Source: an uncultured Bacteroidota bacterium (lineage in GTDB: Bacteria; Bacteroidota; Bacteroidia; Bacteroidales; P3). From it: 64,000 nt of DNA. Positions 10,331 to 19,649 of the stretch are shown here, one piece after another. Positions within the stretch are counted from its first letter, which is position 1, and every line of letters starts with the position of its first letter. Location of the stretch: contig CADAWR010000007.1 of the NCBI GenBank assembly GCA_902791695.1, positions 110,371 through 174,370 on the forward strand. Direction: 5' to 3'. The translations under genes were made by a program, and so were the position numbers. A model generated the notes under the pieces. It searched no databases, was not told the DNA's origin, and saw nothing but the letters and a program-made list of their open reading frames with translations.

Positions 10331-10541
10331 GTGGTGTGCTTTCCATTCGTGTTATTCGTGTTCGAAAAAGTTGAAACAGAAATAATTCGTGTTCATTCGT
10401 GCGATTCGTGTTCGAAAAACGAGAAGCATTAGCGTCAAATTCACCTCCAATTGGCCGTTAAGAAAACTTAACGTTTGGTTTAAAAAAACACAAAAAATGC
10501 CATTGTTTATAAATTTATTATCGCGTGTGAGAAATTTGTCG

Positions 10542-10549
10542 TATCTTTG
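10542..10549 (+). promoter_or_regulatory. -7 element for the small-protein/surface-protein operon
   Basis: TATCTTTG, 106 bases before the first ATG, matches TAnnTTTG. There is no clear -33 element. It would drive the three-gene unit from 10655 to 17437. Confidence 0.6.
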
Positions 10550-10654
10550 CACAATGATATTATAGCCAATGTTATGCACTTTTGGTGTGTAATGTATTTG
10601 GTGATAATAGCTTACGGATAATAGTGTAGAAACAAAAAAAGACAAAAACAAAAT

Positions 10655-10921
10655 ATGGAAAAAGTAAAAAAAGCGTACATAGCCCCACTCCTGACGGTAG
10701 TGGAGTTCCGTACGGAAAGAGGCTACGAAGGGTCTGCCGCCATCACATGGGAGACTCCTGCACAGCAGATCAACATGTTCATCATGACTGAGTCTGGAAT
10801 GATTACAGAAGAGCATGATGAGAACGGCAATCTGGCCGCTGGTTACATGGGCGGTCAGGAAGACCACAGCGGTGATGGTAGCAGCTCCAACTGGTCTTAT
10901 GCCAACGGTGGCTGGTTTTAA
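10655..10921 (+). CDS. small protein of unknown function (YIAP-type N-terminus)
   Basis: 88 residues. A basic start (MEKVKKAYIAPLLTVVEF) leads to RTERGYEGSA and then a Gly/Ser/Asp/Asn-rich tail ending in YANGGWF. No signal peptide, membrane segment or catalytic motif is seen. Short Bacteroidales proteins beginning with K-x-YIAPxxxVV are familiar to me as unannotated small proteins, but I cannot name a function. It is the first gene of an operon, 32 bases before a surface lipoprotein gene, and its codon use is clearly that of a translated gene. A role as an accessory or secreted peptide is a guess. Confidence 0.6.
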   Translation: MEKVKKAYIAPLLTVVEFRTERGYEGSAAITWETPAQQINMFIMTESGMITEEHDENGNLAAGYMGGQEDHSGDGSSSNWSYANGGWF

Positions 10922-10953
10922 TCAACAGTGAAACAGATTAAAGGAGAAACGAT

Positions 10954-12585
10954 ATGAAAAAATCAAAATACCTTTTGTTTGCAGGTGTCGCCTGTCTGTT
11001 GGCGACGGCTTGCCAGAAAGATAGGGATTCGTTGGTTGATATTACTCTTGACAAGTTTGTTATGGGTGATACTCAATTCAAGTCCAGCGATGATAGTAAA
11101 GTTGCTTTGCAATACTCAAGCAACAAGCTTATATATGAGGTGGGTGATGTTATCAAAGTCAATGGTAAAACCTACACATTGAGTAAGACGGGCGAGGTGT
11201 GGTATGCTAATGGCCCCGAACAAACAGCAAACCAGTTCTACTGCGCATATGCAGACGGTGTTGAGAGTACGCTTTCCTATAACTCTAGCAATAATACGTA
11301 CCAATTTAGTCTTACGCCCAGTACCACCTCGAACAAGGTTCTCTTGGGAGGTGTTACTGAGAATAATGTTTTAACTCTTCATCCGGCATGCGCTATTATT
11401 CGTTTGCCTCTAAATGATTCATATACCAATGTTAAGGTCGGTTTTGAAACATCGGCAGTGTTGAAAGCTGGTACAATGACTATTACAAGTGAGGGCGTGA
11501 CACTTTCTGGTAGTACTTATATGTTGGGAGTGGATGTGAATGGTGATGACGCAGACTTTTTGAAGATGGAATATACTACCGATGAAGGTGGTTATTGGTA
11601 TGTTGCAGTACCTGTTTCAAATACTGTGTCAACAAAATTGTATTTCTATTGGAAAAATAGTGGAGGAACAGAAGTTCGTAATGTTACATCGGGGCAGGTT
11701 ACGTTGGCAAAAGGATGGGTATATACGGCTGGCACTTCCCGACAGACTCCTTTTAATGCTTATGGAATAGGAAATCATAGATTTAAGGTTAGTGACAGTC
11801 AATTTGTTCGTTTCTCTGCGGGTAATCTTCAGTGTATACGAGAATATGACCCGCTTACTTATGCTAGAACTAATAAATGGCGCTTTGCCGAACATCAATA
11901 TGATATGATACAATCGGGAAATAACAATATTTCCGAATCTAATACCTCAACTTGGATTGATTTATTTGGTTGGGGAACTAGTGGTGACAATACTGGTCGT
12001 ACATCGGGTATTGCATACGAACCATATGAAACATCTGGCACTTTTGGCTTTGCAGATGTGACTGCAAATATTGCAGGCACTAGAGCAGATTGGGGTGTTG
12101 GGAACAGTAATAATATTTATTATGGTTCTACTATTTCGCGAGTTGCATGGAGAACATTAACTGATGCAGAATGGAACTACCTTATAACAAAATCAGGGTG
12201 TTGTGGGTATGCTATAATAGGAAATGTATACCATGGTGTTGTATTAATACCTGATGATCCTAGCGATCCGTGGAGTATACCAAGTGGGCTTAGCTTTAAC
12301 TCATCTAAATCTTCTTATAATGATAATGAGTATAGTTTGTCGGATTGGGATAAAATGGAAATGGCTGGTGCAATTTTCCTTCCCGCCGCTGGAATCCGAG
12401 CAAGTAATGTTACATCGCAGTATAATTCAGAAGGCTATTATTGGTCTACCTCGAATAGTGGATCATCGGAAAATGCTCATAAAACAAAGGCTTATTGTTT
12501 GAAATTTACAGGAAATAGTATTAATACAGCTCAAGAAGAATTTAGATCTAGAGGTTTTTCTGTAAGACTTGTAATGAATAATTAA
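10954..12585 (+). CDS. fimbrillin-like lipoprotein with FISUMP-like C-terminal domain
   Basis: 543 residues. Lipoprotein signal (LLATACQK, Cys20). Residues about 30-270 resemble the N-terminal part of fimbrillin-type proteins (GDVIKVNGKTYTL, then FYCAYADG). Residues about 275-543 form a Trp- and Gly-rich domain of the FISUMP/DUF1566 kind (FVRFSAGNLQC, WIDLFGWGTSGDN, WRTLTDAEWNYL, LPAAGIRAS, GYYWSTSNSG, GFSVRLVMN). It is probably exported to the outer surface. The gene is AT-rich compared with the rest of the window and lies 13 bases before the giant T9SS protein gene, so they are probably co-expressed. Confidence 0.6.
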   Translation: MKKSKYLLFAGVACLLATACQKDRDSLVDITLDKFVMGDTQFKSSDDSKVALQYSSNKLIYEVGDVIKVNGKTYTLSKTGEVWYANGPEQTANQFYCAYADGVESTLSYNSSNNTYQFSLTPSTTSNKVLLGGVTENNVLTLHPACAIIRLPLNDSYTNVKVGFETSAVLKAGTMTITSEGVTLSGSTYMLGVDVNGDDADFLKMEYTTDEGGYWYVAVPVSNTVSTKLYFYWKNSGGTEVRNVTSGQVTLAKGWVYTAGTSRQTPFNAYGIGNHRFKVSDSQFVRFSAGNLQCIREYDPLTYARTNKWRFAEHQYDMIQSGNNNISESNTSTWIDLFGWGTSGDNTGRTSGIAYEPYETSGTFGFADVTANIAGTRADWGVGNSNNIYYGSTISRVAWRTLTDAEWNYLITKSGCCGYAIIGNVYHGVVLIPDDPSDPWSIPSGLSFNSSKSSYNDNEYSLSDWDKMEMAGAIFLPAAGIRASNVTSQYNSEGYYWSTSNSGSSENAHKTKAYCLKFTGNSINTAQEEFRSRGFSVRLVMNN

Positions 12586-12598
12586 AAAAACAATTATT

Positions 12599-15500
12599 AT
12601 GAAAAAAATGTATTTACGTGCTTTAGAGAAAATATGTATTGTGTTTCTGTGTGTATTTTCTTTTTATACATCGAATGCACAAACATATGAGGTGATTCTA
12701 GAGGCTTCACCTAGTAATGGAGGAATTGTGACTGGAGCGGGTTCCTATAGTAATGGAACTACTGTTACAATAAGAGCAGATGCAGCTGCAGGTTACCGGT
12801 TCCTATATTGGGAAGATGGATACCTTGGTGATGTATATACTGATTCTGAGATTGAGATTACGGTAGATGATGAGCGTTATTTTGTCGCATATTTTGAAAT
12901 TCAGTATTTAATAAATGTTACAATTCTTCCACAATACGCGGATACGGCGTGTTCTGTAATAGGTGGAGGTTATGTTAGTTCGGGTTCTGCACCTGATTTG
13001 TACGCTGTTGTTCGCACGGGCACTCCATATAGATTTGATCATTGGGAGTATAATGGGATAACAAGTGGTATTACGCCAGTTAATATTGGTGTTGTTAATA
13101 GCGATATTGATGTTACGGCTGTTTTCGAATATATTCCCCAGGAGCGTACCATCAGCGTGGCTACGAATGACGCGAACCTCGGCACTGTGCAGATTGCCAG
13201 TGGCGGAAGTCAGGACAACACCTCCCTCAATATCTATGAGGGTCAGCAGGTCTCCCTTACGGCTTCTTATGTCGACCCCAACGCTACCTTCGCAGGATGG
13301 TACCTGAGCGGCAACAAGGTGTCGGACGACCTCGTGTACCAGTTCACCCTGCCCAACGGCAGCGAGAACCGCACCTATACCGCCAATTTCATCTCGCCGG
13401 ATGTATATTTCACCATGACGGCCGAGAAGGTCGGCGGCAACGGCGGTACGATTACCCCGAGTCAGCCCGCAAGTGTACAGGCCGGCAGCCCGTTCACCTT
13501 CAGCGTCAACACGGTCTATACCGGCTGGGTCTTCGACGGATGGTATGACGGTTCGAGCCAGCAGGCCAACCTGGTCACCGCCGACCAATCATACACAATC
13601 AACCAGGTGGTCGAGAATGTGACGCTCTATGCCCGCTTCCACCACCTGCCCTACAACGTGACTGCCACTGTGTACCCCACCGGCGCCGGCACCGTGAGCC
13701 CCGCGCAGGCTGAGGTCGCCGCTGGCGGCAGCATCACGCTCACCGCCTCGGCCAACAGCGGCTACCGCTTCCTCAACTGGGACGGCAACGCCAACAACAC
13801 CAACCCCTCGTATACTATCAGCCCTGTCAACGAAGACAAGGCTGTTACGGCCAACTTCATGCAGACCTATGCTGTCACTGCCACCGCCACCCAGGGCGCT
13901 GCCCCCACCATCACCGCCAACACCACGGCCCACGACGGCCGCTATGACGCTGGCTCGCAGGTGACGGTCACCGCCGGTGCGGTCGACGGCTATGAGTTTG
14001 CCTACTGGACCGTCAACGACACGCCCGACCAGCAGGCCACCAGCACCGAGTATGTTATCAACTCGCTGTCCGAAGACGTCACCCTCGTGGCCAACTATGC
14101 ACCTCTCTATCGCGTGCGATTATATAAGAACAATAATAATGTAGTAGCCACGCTGAATGGTGAGGGTTATGTCCGTCAGGGCACAGATCATCAGGTTAGC
14201 GTCGACTTCGACAACAACCTCTACACCTTCAACGGCTGGTCCTACTTCGGCAACCAGAACATCATCTCTACTGACAATCCCTTCAACTTCACCGTCAGCA
14301 ACAACGTCGACCTGGTGGCCAACTTTACGGTCAACACCGTGTACCACACCGTGACCATCAACGTCGAGGGCACCGGCTGCTACGTCACCAGCGACCAGAT
14401 CGCCAACATCGTGAGCGGTCAGGGCAACCAGGTGGAGGAAAACACCGAGATTACCCTCGTGCCGCATGCTGTGGGTGACTACCGCCTCGTGCGCTGGACT
14501 ATTGGCAACACTAACTATCCCGCCGCCCAGTATTCGACCTACAGCACCACGGTGACCAGCGACCTCACCATCACCGCCGTCTTCGAGGAGGCCAATGTCT
14601 ACCATGTGACCTTCCTGACCGACCCCGAGAACGACCCCATCATCGAGTTCATCGGTGTCAACCCCAATGGTATCTATGCCGAGAATGAAGCCCTCGACGT
14701 CACCGTCACCGCCCACGGCAACCCCAACTACGAATTCGTGGGCTGGCTGCTCAACGGCCGCCTCTACCGTTCGGCCCGCACCGAGCACCTGCAGATTGCC
14801 CACGTGACCGCCGACATGGAGTTCACGGCTATGTACGATGTGTACCAGACCGAGGATATCGACTACCTGATTTATGACGACCCCGTCGCCAAGACCACCA
14901 TTCTCGGTGTGCAGGACGGCTACCGCACCAGCATCAGCACCGTCAACATCCCCGTGTCGGTGACCGCTATTGCCGACCAGGCCTTTGCCGGCTGCACCAG
15001 CCTGTCGAGCCTTGTGATCCCCGCCAACGTGCAGACCATCGGCAGCTATGCCTTCAGCAACTGCACGGCTCTGACCACCATCATACTGCCCGACGGCGTA
15101 ACCCTGGGCGATTATGCCTTCAACAACTGCCGTTCGCTGCGCAATGTCGAGCTGCCTGCCAGCATGACCGCCATCTCCGAAGGCCTCTTCTACGGCTGCA
15201 ACGACCTGGCGTCGGTTGATATCCCCGCCGGTGTTACGAGCGTTGGTAGCTTCGCCTTCGACGGCTGCCGCAACATCTACACGCTGACCGTGCCCGCCTC
15301 GGTGACCACCATCGGTGCCCGTAGCTTCGCCGGCATGAGCGGCCTGCGCATTGTCAACCTCGCCGGCGGTCTCCAGACCATCGGCAGCAATGCCTTCGAG
15401 AACAGCACCCGCATAATGATTACCAACTTCGACGGCACGCTGGCCGAATGGTGCGCCATCAGCTTCGAGAACGAGAATTCGCAGCCTGTGTCGCGCTCGC

Positions 15501-17437
15501 GCAACCTGGCCATCGGCGGTGAGCTCGTCACCGAGCTGAACATCCCCGCCGGCATCACCGAGATCAAGCCCTACGCCTTCTACGGTGACACCCTGATTAC
15601 CGAGATAACGATGCCCGCCGATGTCACCACCATCGGTGCAAAGGCATTCTACCACCTCAAGAACCTTGAGCGCATCACGCTGAACAGCCTGCCCGCCAAC
15701 GTCGAGGCCAACGCCTTTGAGGGCGTGAGCGCCGACGTGGTCGTCGCTGTGCCTTGCGGCATGGAGACCCAGGCCCGCAACCAGCAGTGGGGCGGCTTCA
15801 CCAACTTTGTGACCGACGGCATGCCCATGCTCACCCTCGAGCAGCGCCCCGGCGGCACGGTGACCATTGACCAGTATCCCACCTGCAACGATGCCGAGTA
15901 TACCTATCATATCATTGCCAACAACGGTATGAACTACCAGTTCCAGAGCTGGAGCGACGGTAACACCGAGCAGAGCCGCAATGTCACCCTCACCGAGGAC
16001 ATGACTCTCTCGCCCATCTGGGTGCGCATCGAGAATGCCCAGACCACCAATCCCAACTATGGCTGCGCCTTCGAGAGCAGCGAGGAGAAGGCTGCCTGGT
16101 ATGCCATCGCCCCCGGCACCAACAAGTGGTACATCGGCAATGCCGTCCATCACCAGTCGGTGCTCGGCGGCACCAAGAGCCTCTATGTGACCACCGACGA
16201 GAACGGCGCCAACAACGAGTATAACGACGAAGGCCTGAGCACCTATGTGTTCTCGGATGTCTACATGTATCAAGGTATCAGTGAGGTCCACTTCGACTAC
16301 CGCGTGGCCGGCAATGAGGGCGACAACCTGACTGTTGCCATTCTGCCCGACGAGATGAACTATGAAGACTTCACCCCCTATGCCAATGGTGTCATTATGG
16401 TTGCCGACAAACTGCAGGGCGACGGCGACACCTGGCAGTATGAAGCCCGCTTGGTGAATATCCCGCAGAGCGGCTGGCGCAAGGTGGTCTTCTTCTGGAA
16501 TGTCACCGACGATAACAACAGCACCGATGTTGCTGCCGCTATCGACAACCTTGGCGTGTGGTACCGCAACCCCGGTAGCATGCAGAATAGCTTTGTCGAC
16601 GTCGCTGTCGAGGTTGCTACCGCCAGCAACGGTATGGGTACTGTCTACACCGGCAACACCCCCGGCGTCACCAGCCAGCGTTACTACTATGGCCAGAATA
16701 TTACCATCCACGCTGTCCCCGCTGACAACCAGCACCAGTTTGTGCAGTGGATGATTGAAGACCGCGTTGTCTCCACCGAGGCCGACTGCACTCTCGACTT
16801 TGTCGAATACTGGGGTGTCAACCCGACCCTGACGGCAGTCTTCGAGGTTATCCCCACGACCTACACCGTCACTGTGACCCTGCAGGAGGGTGCCGACAAC
16901 TCCTCCACCGAGTATGGTGTGATGAATGCCAATGGCGCCATCAATGCCGTTGCCGAGATCGACAACACCGAGGATGCCGACCTGTACCTCAACCTGCCGC
17001 AGGAAGGCTGGGCCTTCTTGGGCTGGGCTGACGAAGCCGGCAACATCGTGGCAACCGATAACCCCTTCAACTACACCGGCCGCGTGAGCGCCCACTTCAT
17101 CGCCGTGATGAAAGAGTACCACGACTGCCCGGATTACGACGATCCCAACTACGGCAACTTCCACAACAGACACATCGGCGAGGAGCCCGTCAGCGAGCAT
17201 GAGACTCCCGAGCTGCGCGATGTCATCGTCTCCAACATCAATGTCTTCATCGAGGGCAAGCAGATTGTTGTCGAGAACACCGGTGACTACACCGTCACGC
17301 TCTATGATGTCGCTGGCCGCGTCCTGGAGCGCCGTGTGAGCCCCGACCAGAGAATCTACTTCGACGTGCCTCTCTCCGGCTCCTACCTCATCAGAGTGGG
17401 TGACGTGATGACTCAGCGCGTTGTTGTTGTCAAATAA
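12599..17437 (+). CDS. large T9SS-exported protein with InlB-like repeats and BspA-type leucine-rich repeats
   Basis: 1612 residues. A signal peptide ends near SNAQ (residue 28). Divergent InlB B-type repeats (pattern G-T-V ... W-x-x-G, then VTANF) occupy about 29-755. BspA-type LRR_5 repeats follow at about 760-1050 (TIGSYAFSNCTAL, SVGSFAFDGCRNI). Another InlB-like repeat and a jelly-roll or anchor-J-like segment (about 1145-1320) come next, then more InlB-like repeats. The last 70 residues form a T9SS type A sorting domain (VTLYDVAGRVLERR, GSYLIRVGDVMTQRVVV). It is probably a cell-surface adhesin. The first 540 bases are AT-rich and the rest GC-rich, with the switch near 13135. Confidence 0.85.
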   Translation: MKKMYLRALEKICIVFLCVFSFYTSNAQTYEVILEASPSNGGIVTGAGSYSNGTTVTIRADAAAGYRFLYWEDGYLGDVYTDSEIEITVDDERYFVAYFEIQYLINVTILPQYADTACSVIGGGYVSSGSAPDLYAVVRTGTPYRFDHWEYNGITSGITPVNIGVVNSDIDVTAVFEYIPQERTISVATNDANLGTVQIASGGSQDNTSLNIYEGQQVSLTASYVDPNATFAGWYLSGNKVSDDLVYQFTLPNGSENRTYTANFISPDVYFTMTAEKVGGNGGTITPSQPASVQAGSPFTFSVNTVYTGWVFDGWYDGSSQQANLVTADQSYTINQVVENVTLYARFHHLPYNVTATVYPTGAGTVSPAQAEVAAGGSITLTASANSGYRFLNWDGNANNTNPSYTISPVNEDKAVTANFMQTYAVTATATQGAAPTITANTTAHDGRYDAGSQVTVTAGAVDGYEFAYWTVNDTPDQQATSTEYVINSLSEDVTLVANYAPLYRVRLYKNNNNVVATLNGEGYVRQGTDHQVSVDFDNNLYTFNGWSYFGNQNIISTDNPFNFTVSNNVDLVANFTVNTVYHTVTINVEGTGCYVTSDQIANIVSGQGNQVEENTEITLVPHAVGDYRLVRWTIGNTNYPAAQYSTYSTTVTSDLTITAVFEEANVYHVTFLTDPENDPIIEFIGVNPNGIYAENEALDVTVTAHGNPNYEFVGWLLNGRLYRSARTEHLQIAHVTADMEFTAMYDVYQTEDIDYLIYDDPVAKTTILGVQDGYRTSISTVNIPVSVTAIADQAFAGCTSLSSLVIPANVQTIGSYAFSNCTALTTIILPDGVTLGDYAFNNCRSLRNVELPASMTAISEGLFYGCNDLASVDIPAGVTSVGSFAFDGCRNIYTLTVPASVTTIGARSFAGMSGLRIVNLAGGLQTIGSNAFENSTRIMITNFDGTLAEWCAISFENENSQPVSRSRNLAIGGELVTELNIPAGITEIKPYAFYGDTLITEITMPADVTTIGAKAFYHLKNLERITLNSLPANVEANAFEGVSADVVVAVPCGMETQARNQQWGGFTNFVTDGMPMLTLEQRPGGTVTIDQYPTCNDAEYTYHIIANNGMNYQFQSWSDGNTEQSRNVTLTEDMTLSPIWVRIENAQTTNPNYGCAFESSEEKAAWYAIAPGTNKWYIGNAVHHQSVLGGTKSLYVTTDENGANNEYNDEGLSTYVFSDVYMYQGISEVHFDYRVAGNEGDNLTVAILPDEMNYEDFTPYANGVIMVADKLQGDGDTWQYEARLVNIPQSGWRKVVFFWNVTDDNNSTDVAAAIDNLGVWYRNPGSMQNSFVDVAVEVATASNGMGTVYTGNTPGVTSQRYYYGQNITIHAVPADNQHQFVQWMIEDRVVSTEADCTLDFVEYWGVNPTLTAVFEVIPTTYTVTVTLQEGADNSSTEYGVMNANGAINAVAEIDNTEDADLYLNLPQEGWAFLGWADEAGNIVATDNPFNYTGRVSAHFIAVMKEYHDCPDYDDPNYGNFHNRHIGEEPVSEHETPELRDVIVSNINVFIEGKQIVVENTGDYTVTLYDVAGRVLERRVSPDQRIYFDVPLSGSYLIRVGDVMTQRVVVVK

Positions 17438-17454
17438 CAGACGACAGGATGATT

Positions 17455-17484
17455 TCAAGGGGCGGCCTTCAAGCCGCCCCTTGA
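17455..17484 (+). terminator. terminator after the T9SS surface gene
   Basis: A perfect 12-bp stem TCAAGGGGCGGC / GCCGCCCCTTGA with a six-base loop, 17 bases after the stop codon. The T-tract is weak. Confidence 0.7.
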
Positions 17485-17500
17485 TGTATCAGGATGAGCC

Positions 17501-18148
17501 ATGAAACAGATAGCACACATTGAGTCGGTATACAAGAGCAAGTTCGGGGTGCCGCGACAGGCGGGGCTGGTGGACTATGAGGCCAGGGTGGTCTTTGAGC
17601 CCGAATACCGCGTGGCGGAGGCTGTCAGGGGGCTCGACGAGTTCGACTACGTATGGCTGATATGGAGTTTTCACCTCGCCGAGCGTGAGGAGTGGTCGCC
17701 GACGGTGCGGCCGCCGCGCCTGGGGGGCAACAAGAGGGTAGGGGTCTTTGCCACGCGCAGCCCTTTCCGCCCCAACGCCATAGGACTGTCGAGTGTGCGC
17801 CTGTTGCGCATAGAGGCTGGTCCCGTGCTGGTGGTCTCCGGTGCCGACCTGGTGGACGGCACACCTATCTATGACATCAAGCCATACATACCGTATGCCG
17901 ACAGCCATCCCGAAGCGCGTGGCGGCTTCGCCCAGGAGGCTCCGAAGAGTCTCGAGCTGGTCGATGACCACGGCCTGCTGATGCAGCTGCCGGAAGGACA
18001 GCGTGAGGCGTTGGAGCAGACTCTGTGCCAAGACCCGCGTCCACATTACCAGCATGACGCCCAGAGGGTGTATGCGATGCCGTTCGACAAATGGGAGGTG
18101 AAGTTCAGGGTGACGGACGGTGTCGTAGAGGTGGTAGATGTTAAATAA
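17501..18148 (+). CDS. trmO: tRNA (N6-threonylcarbamoyladenosine37-N6)-methyltransferase, TrmO family
   Basis: SAM-dependent enzyme of the TsaA/YaeB family that methylates t6A37 in certain tRNAs. Family marks are FGVPRQAGLV, FDYVWLIWSFH, the PPRLGGNKRVGVFATRSPFRP block, NAIGLSSVRLL and DGTPIYDIKPYIPYAD. 215 residues is close to the E. coli length. It starts 16 bases after the terminator hairpin. Confidence 0.93.
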   Translation: MKQIAHIESVYKSKFGVPRQAGLVDYEARVVFEPEYRVAEAVRGLDEFDYVWLIWSFHLAEREEWSPTVRPPRLGGNKRVGVFATRSPFRPNAIGLSSVRLLRIEAGPVLVVSGADLVDGTPIYDIKPYIPYADSHPEARGGFAQEAPKSLELVDDHGLLMQLPEGQREALEQTLCQDPRPHYQHDAQRVYAMPFDKWEVKFRVTDGVVEVVDVK

Positions 18149-18193
18149 TGTTAACGTAGTAACAAACGTACATATTGAGCGTCTATACCGACG

Positions 18194-18721
18194 ATGAGCA
18201 TGAGTTATGCAGAGATGGTGGACGGCTGTCGCCGCCGCAATGCCAAAGCCCAGCGGGCTCTCTATGACGAGCTGGCGCCGATGGCAGCAGGTATATGCCG
18301 CCGCTACTCTGCCGACCGCGAGGAGGCTAAAGACATGCTGCAGGATGGCTTTGTGAAGGTGTACGAGCGCATAGGCTCGCTACGTGACCCGCAGAAGCTC
18401 CGCTCGTGGGTGTATAACATCATGGTGAACACCTGCATACAGCACTACCGCAAGGCGCGTCACACGGTGCTCATGGAGATGGATAACGAGGCGAAGGAGG
18501 AGACGGAAGATTTGCAGTACGGTATGGAGGATATCGTGAGGGCCCTCGGCACCCTTTCGGCGGTGCAGCGCATGGCATTCAACCTATGCTGCGCCGAGGA
18601 GCTCTGCTACGAAGATGCCGCCGAGCAGATGGGTTGCAGCGAGGGTGCATTGAGGGTGGCGCTCAGCAGAGCACGCATGAATTTGCGCCAGTATTTGGAA
18701 AACAAAGAAACAAAACGATAG
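18194..18721 (+). CDS. ECF-type RNA polymerase sigma factor
   Basis: 175 residues with region 2 (AQRALYDELAPMAAGICRRY, EEAKDMLQDGFVKVYERIG, LRSWVYNIMVNTCIQHYRK) and region 4 (LSAVQRMAFNLCCAEEL, YEDAAEQMGCSEGALRVALSRAR). It should direct transcription of a small regulon, held back by the adjacent membrane protein. The stop TAG is directly followed by the ATG of that gene, so the pair is translationally coupled. There is an alternative ATG two codons in (18200). Confidence 0.93.
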   Translation: MSMSYAEMVDGCRRRNAKAQRALYDELAPMAAGICRRYSADREEAKDMLQDGFVKVYERIGSLRDPQKLRSWVYNIMVNTCIQHYRKARHTVLMEMDNEAKEETEDLQYGMEDIVRALGTLSAVQRMAFNLCCAEELCYEDAAEQMGCSEGALRVALSRARMNLRQYLENKETKR

Positions 18722-19528
18722 ATGAACTGGAAAGAGTATACGGAAACCCCCGATGAGGGACAGTTCGAAGCGATACAGAAACGCCTGCGTGTGCGTCGTG
18801 CCTGGCGCATAGGCGGCGGAGTCGCTGTGCTGGCGGCAGTGGCCGTAGTGGCCGCTGTGGCATTGGCACCAAAGGAAGAGGCTACCGTCTCGGAGCCAGA
18901 GATAGCCGTACTGGTAGAGCCTAAGGCCATTGTCGGCGAGACGGAGGAAATGGCAGACAATACTGCCGCCGTCAGTGTTGCCAACCCTGTGCCAGAAAGA
19001 AATGTGGCTGTCGAGCTGCCGGAGCCTCAGATGCAGATGGTGGCTGTGGCAGAACCGGCAGAGATGAACGTGGCAACAACGTCGCCGCTTGCTGTACCTG
19101 CTGTGGCTCCAAGGAGAGCAGTCCCAGTGACAAAGGCGGAAGACAAGGGTAATGCACAGGAGGTGCAGGAACAGGGAAGCAGCACAGAGGCTGCAGCCAG
19201 CACGGATGCCAAATTCGGCGGCATTGAGCCGGAACCCTATCATGAGGATAATCTGCTGTGGGCGCCGAATATCATAGTGCCATCCGGTGACAAGGAAGAG
19301 AACCGTGTGTTCAAGGTTATCGCCTCGTCGGAACTGCAGGATTTCCGCATGCACATCTATAACCGTGGTGGTCGACTGGTGTATAGTACCAGCGACATAC
19401 ACGCCGCATGGGACGCCACTGTGGGCGGCACGATGGTGCCCCAGGGCGCCTATGTGTGGGTGGCCACATTCCGCGACAGCGACGGTGTGTCGCGCCGCGA
19501 GGCAGGCACCGTGACGGTGGTCAGGTAG
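18722..19528 (+). CDS. anti-sigma-like membrane protein with type B sorting-domain-like C-terminus
   Basis: 268 residues: a short cytoplasmic region (1-28), one membrane helix (about 30-50, GGGVAVLAAVAVVAAVALAP), a long Ala/Val/Pro/Glu-rich linker, and a C-terminal fold at about 178-268. The last part follows the gliding-motility C-terminal (T9SS type B) pattern: LWAPNIIVP, MHIYNRGGRLVYSTSDI, AAWDATVGG, PQGAYVWVATFRD and GTVTVVR. The topology and coupling to the sigma gene suggest an anti-sigma factor; the periplasmic sorting-like domain is unusual. The function is inferred from position only. Confidence 0.6.
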   Translation: MNWKEYTETPDEGQFEAIQKRLRVRRAWRIGGGVAVLAAVAVVAAVALAPKEEATVSEPEIAVLVEPKAIVGETEEMADNTAAVSVANPVPERNVAVELPEPQMQMVAVAEPAEMNVATTSPLAVPAVAPRRAVPVTKAEDKGNAQEVQEQGSSTEAAASTDAKFGGIEPEPYHEDNLLWAPNIIVPSGDKEENRVFKVIASSELQDFRMHIYNRGGRLVYSTSDIHAAWDATVGGTMVPQGAYVWVATFRDSDGVSRREAGTVTVVR

Positions 19529-19569
19529 CGCCACATAGGTGGTTGCTAAATGGCGTATAACCAAAGAAT

Positions 19570-19600
19570 AAGCCAACGGATTGTACTGTTGGCTTTATTT
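19570..19600 (+). terminator. intrinsic terminator after sigma/anti-sigma pair
   Basis: AAGCCAAC (19570-19577) pairs with GTTGGCTT (19588-19595), followed by TATTTTGTTTTT: a classical hairpin and T-tract. Confidence 0.85.
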
Positions 19601-19627
19601 TGTTTTTACTATGTAAAAAAAAAGTTG

Positions 19628-19635
19628 TATTTTTG
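19628..19635 (+). promoter_or_regulatory. -7 element for rnpB
   Basis: TATTTTTG matches TAnnTTTG. The predicted start is within a few bases of the RNase P RNA 5' end. Confidence 0.65.
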
Positions 19636-19649
19636 CAGTTTGAAATAAT

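Noticed and set aside
10352-10867. A 171-codon minus-strand frame over the small-protein gene
   Set aside because: No motif, no promoter; it spans the promoter and start of the small-protein gene, which has better coding character.
14120-17458. An 1112-codon open frame on the minus strand
   Set aside because: Antisense to the T9SS surface protein; low-complexity G/V/D/H translation typical of shadow frames.
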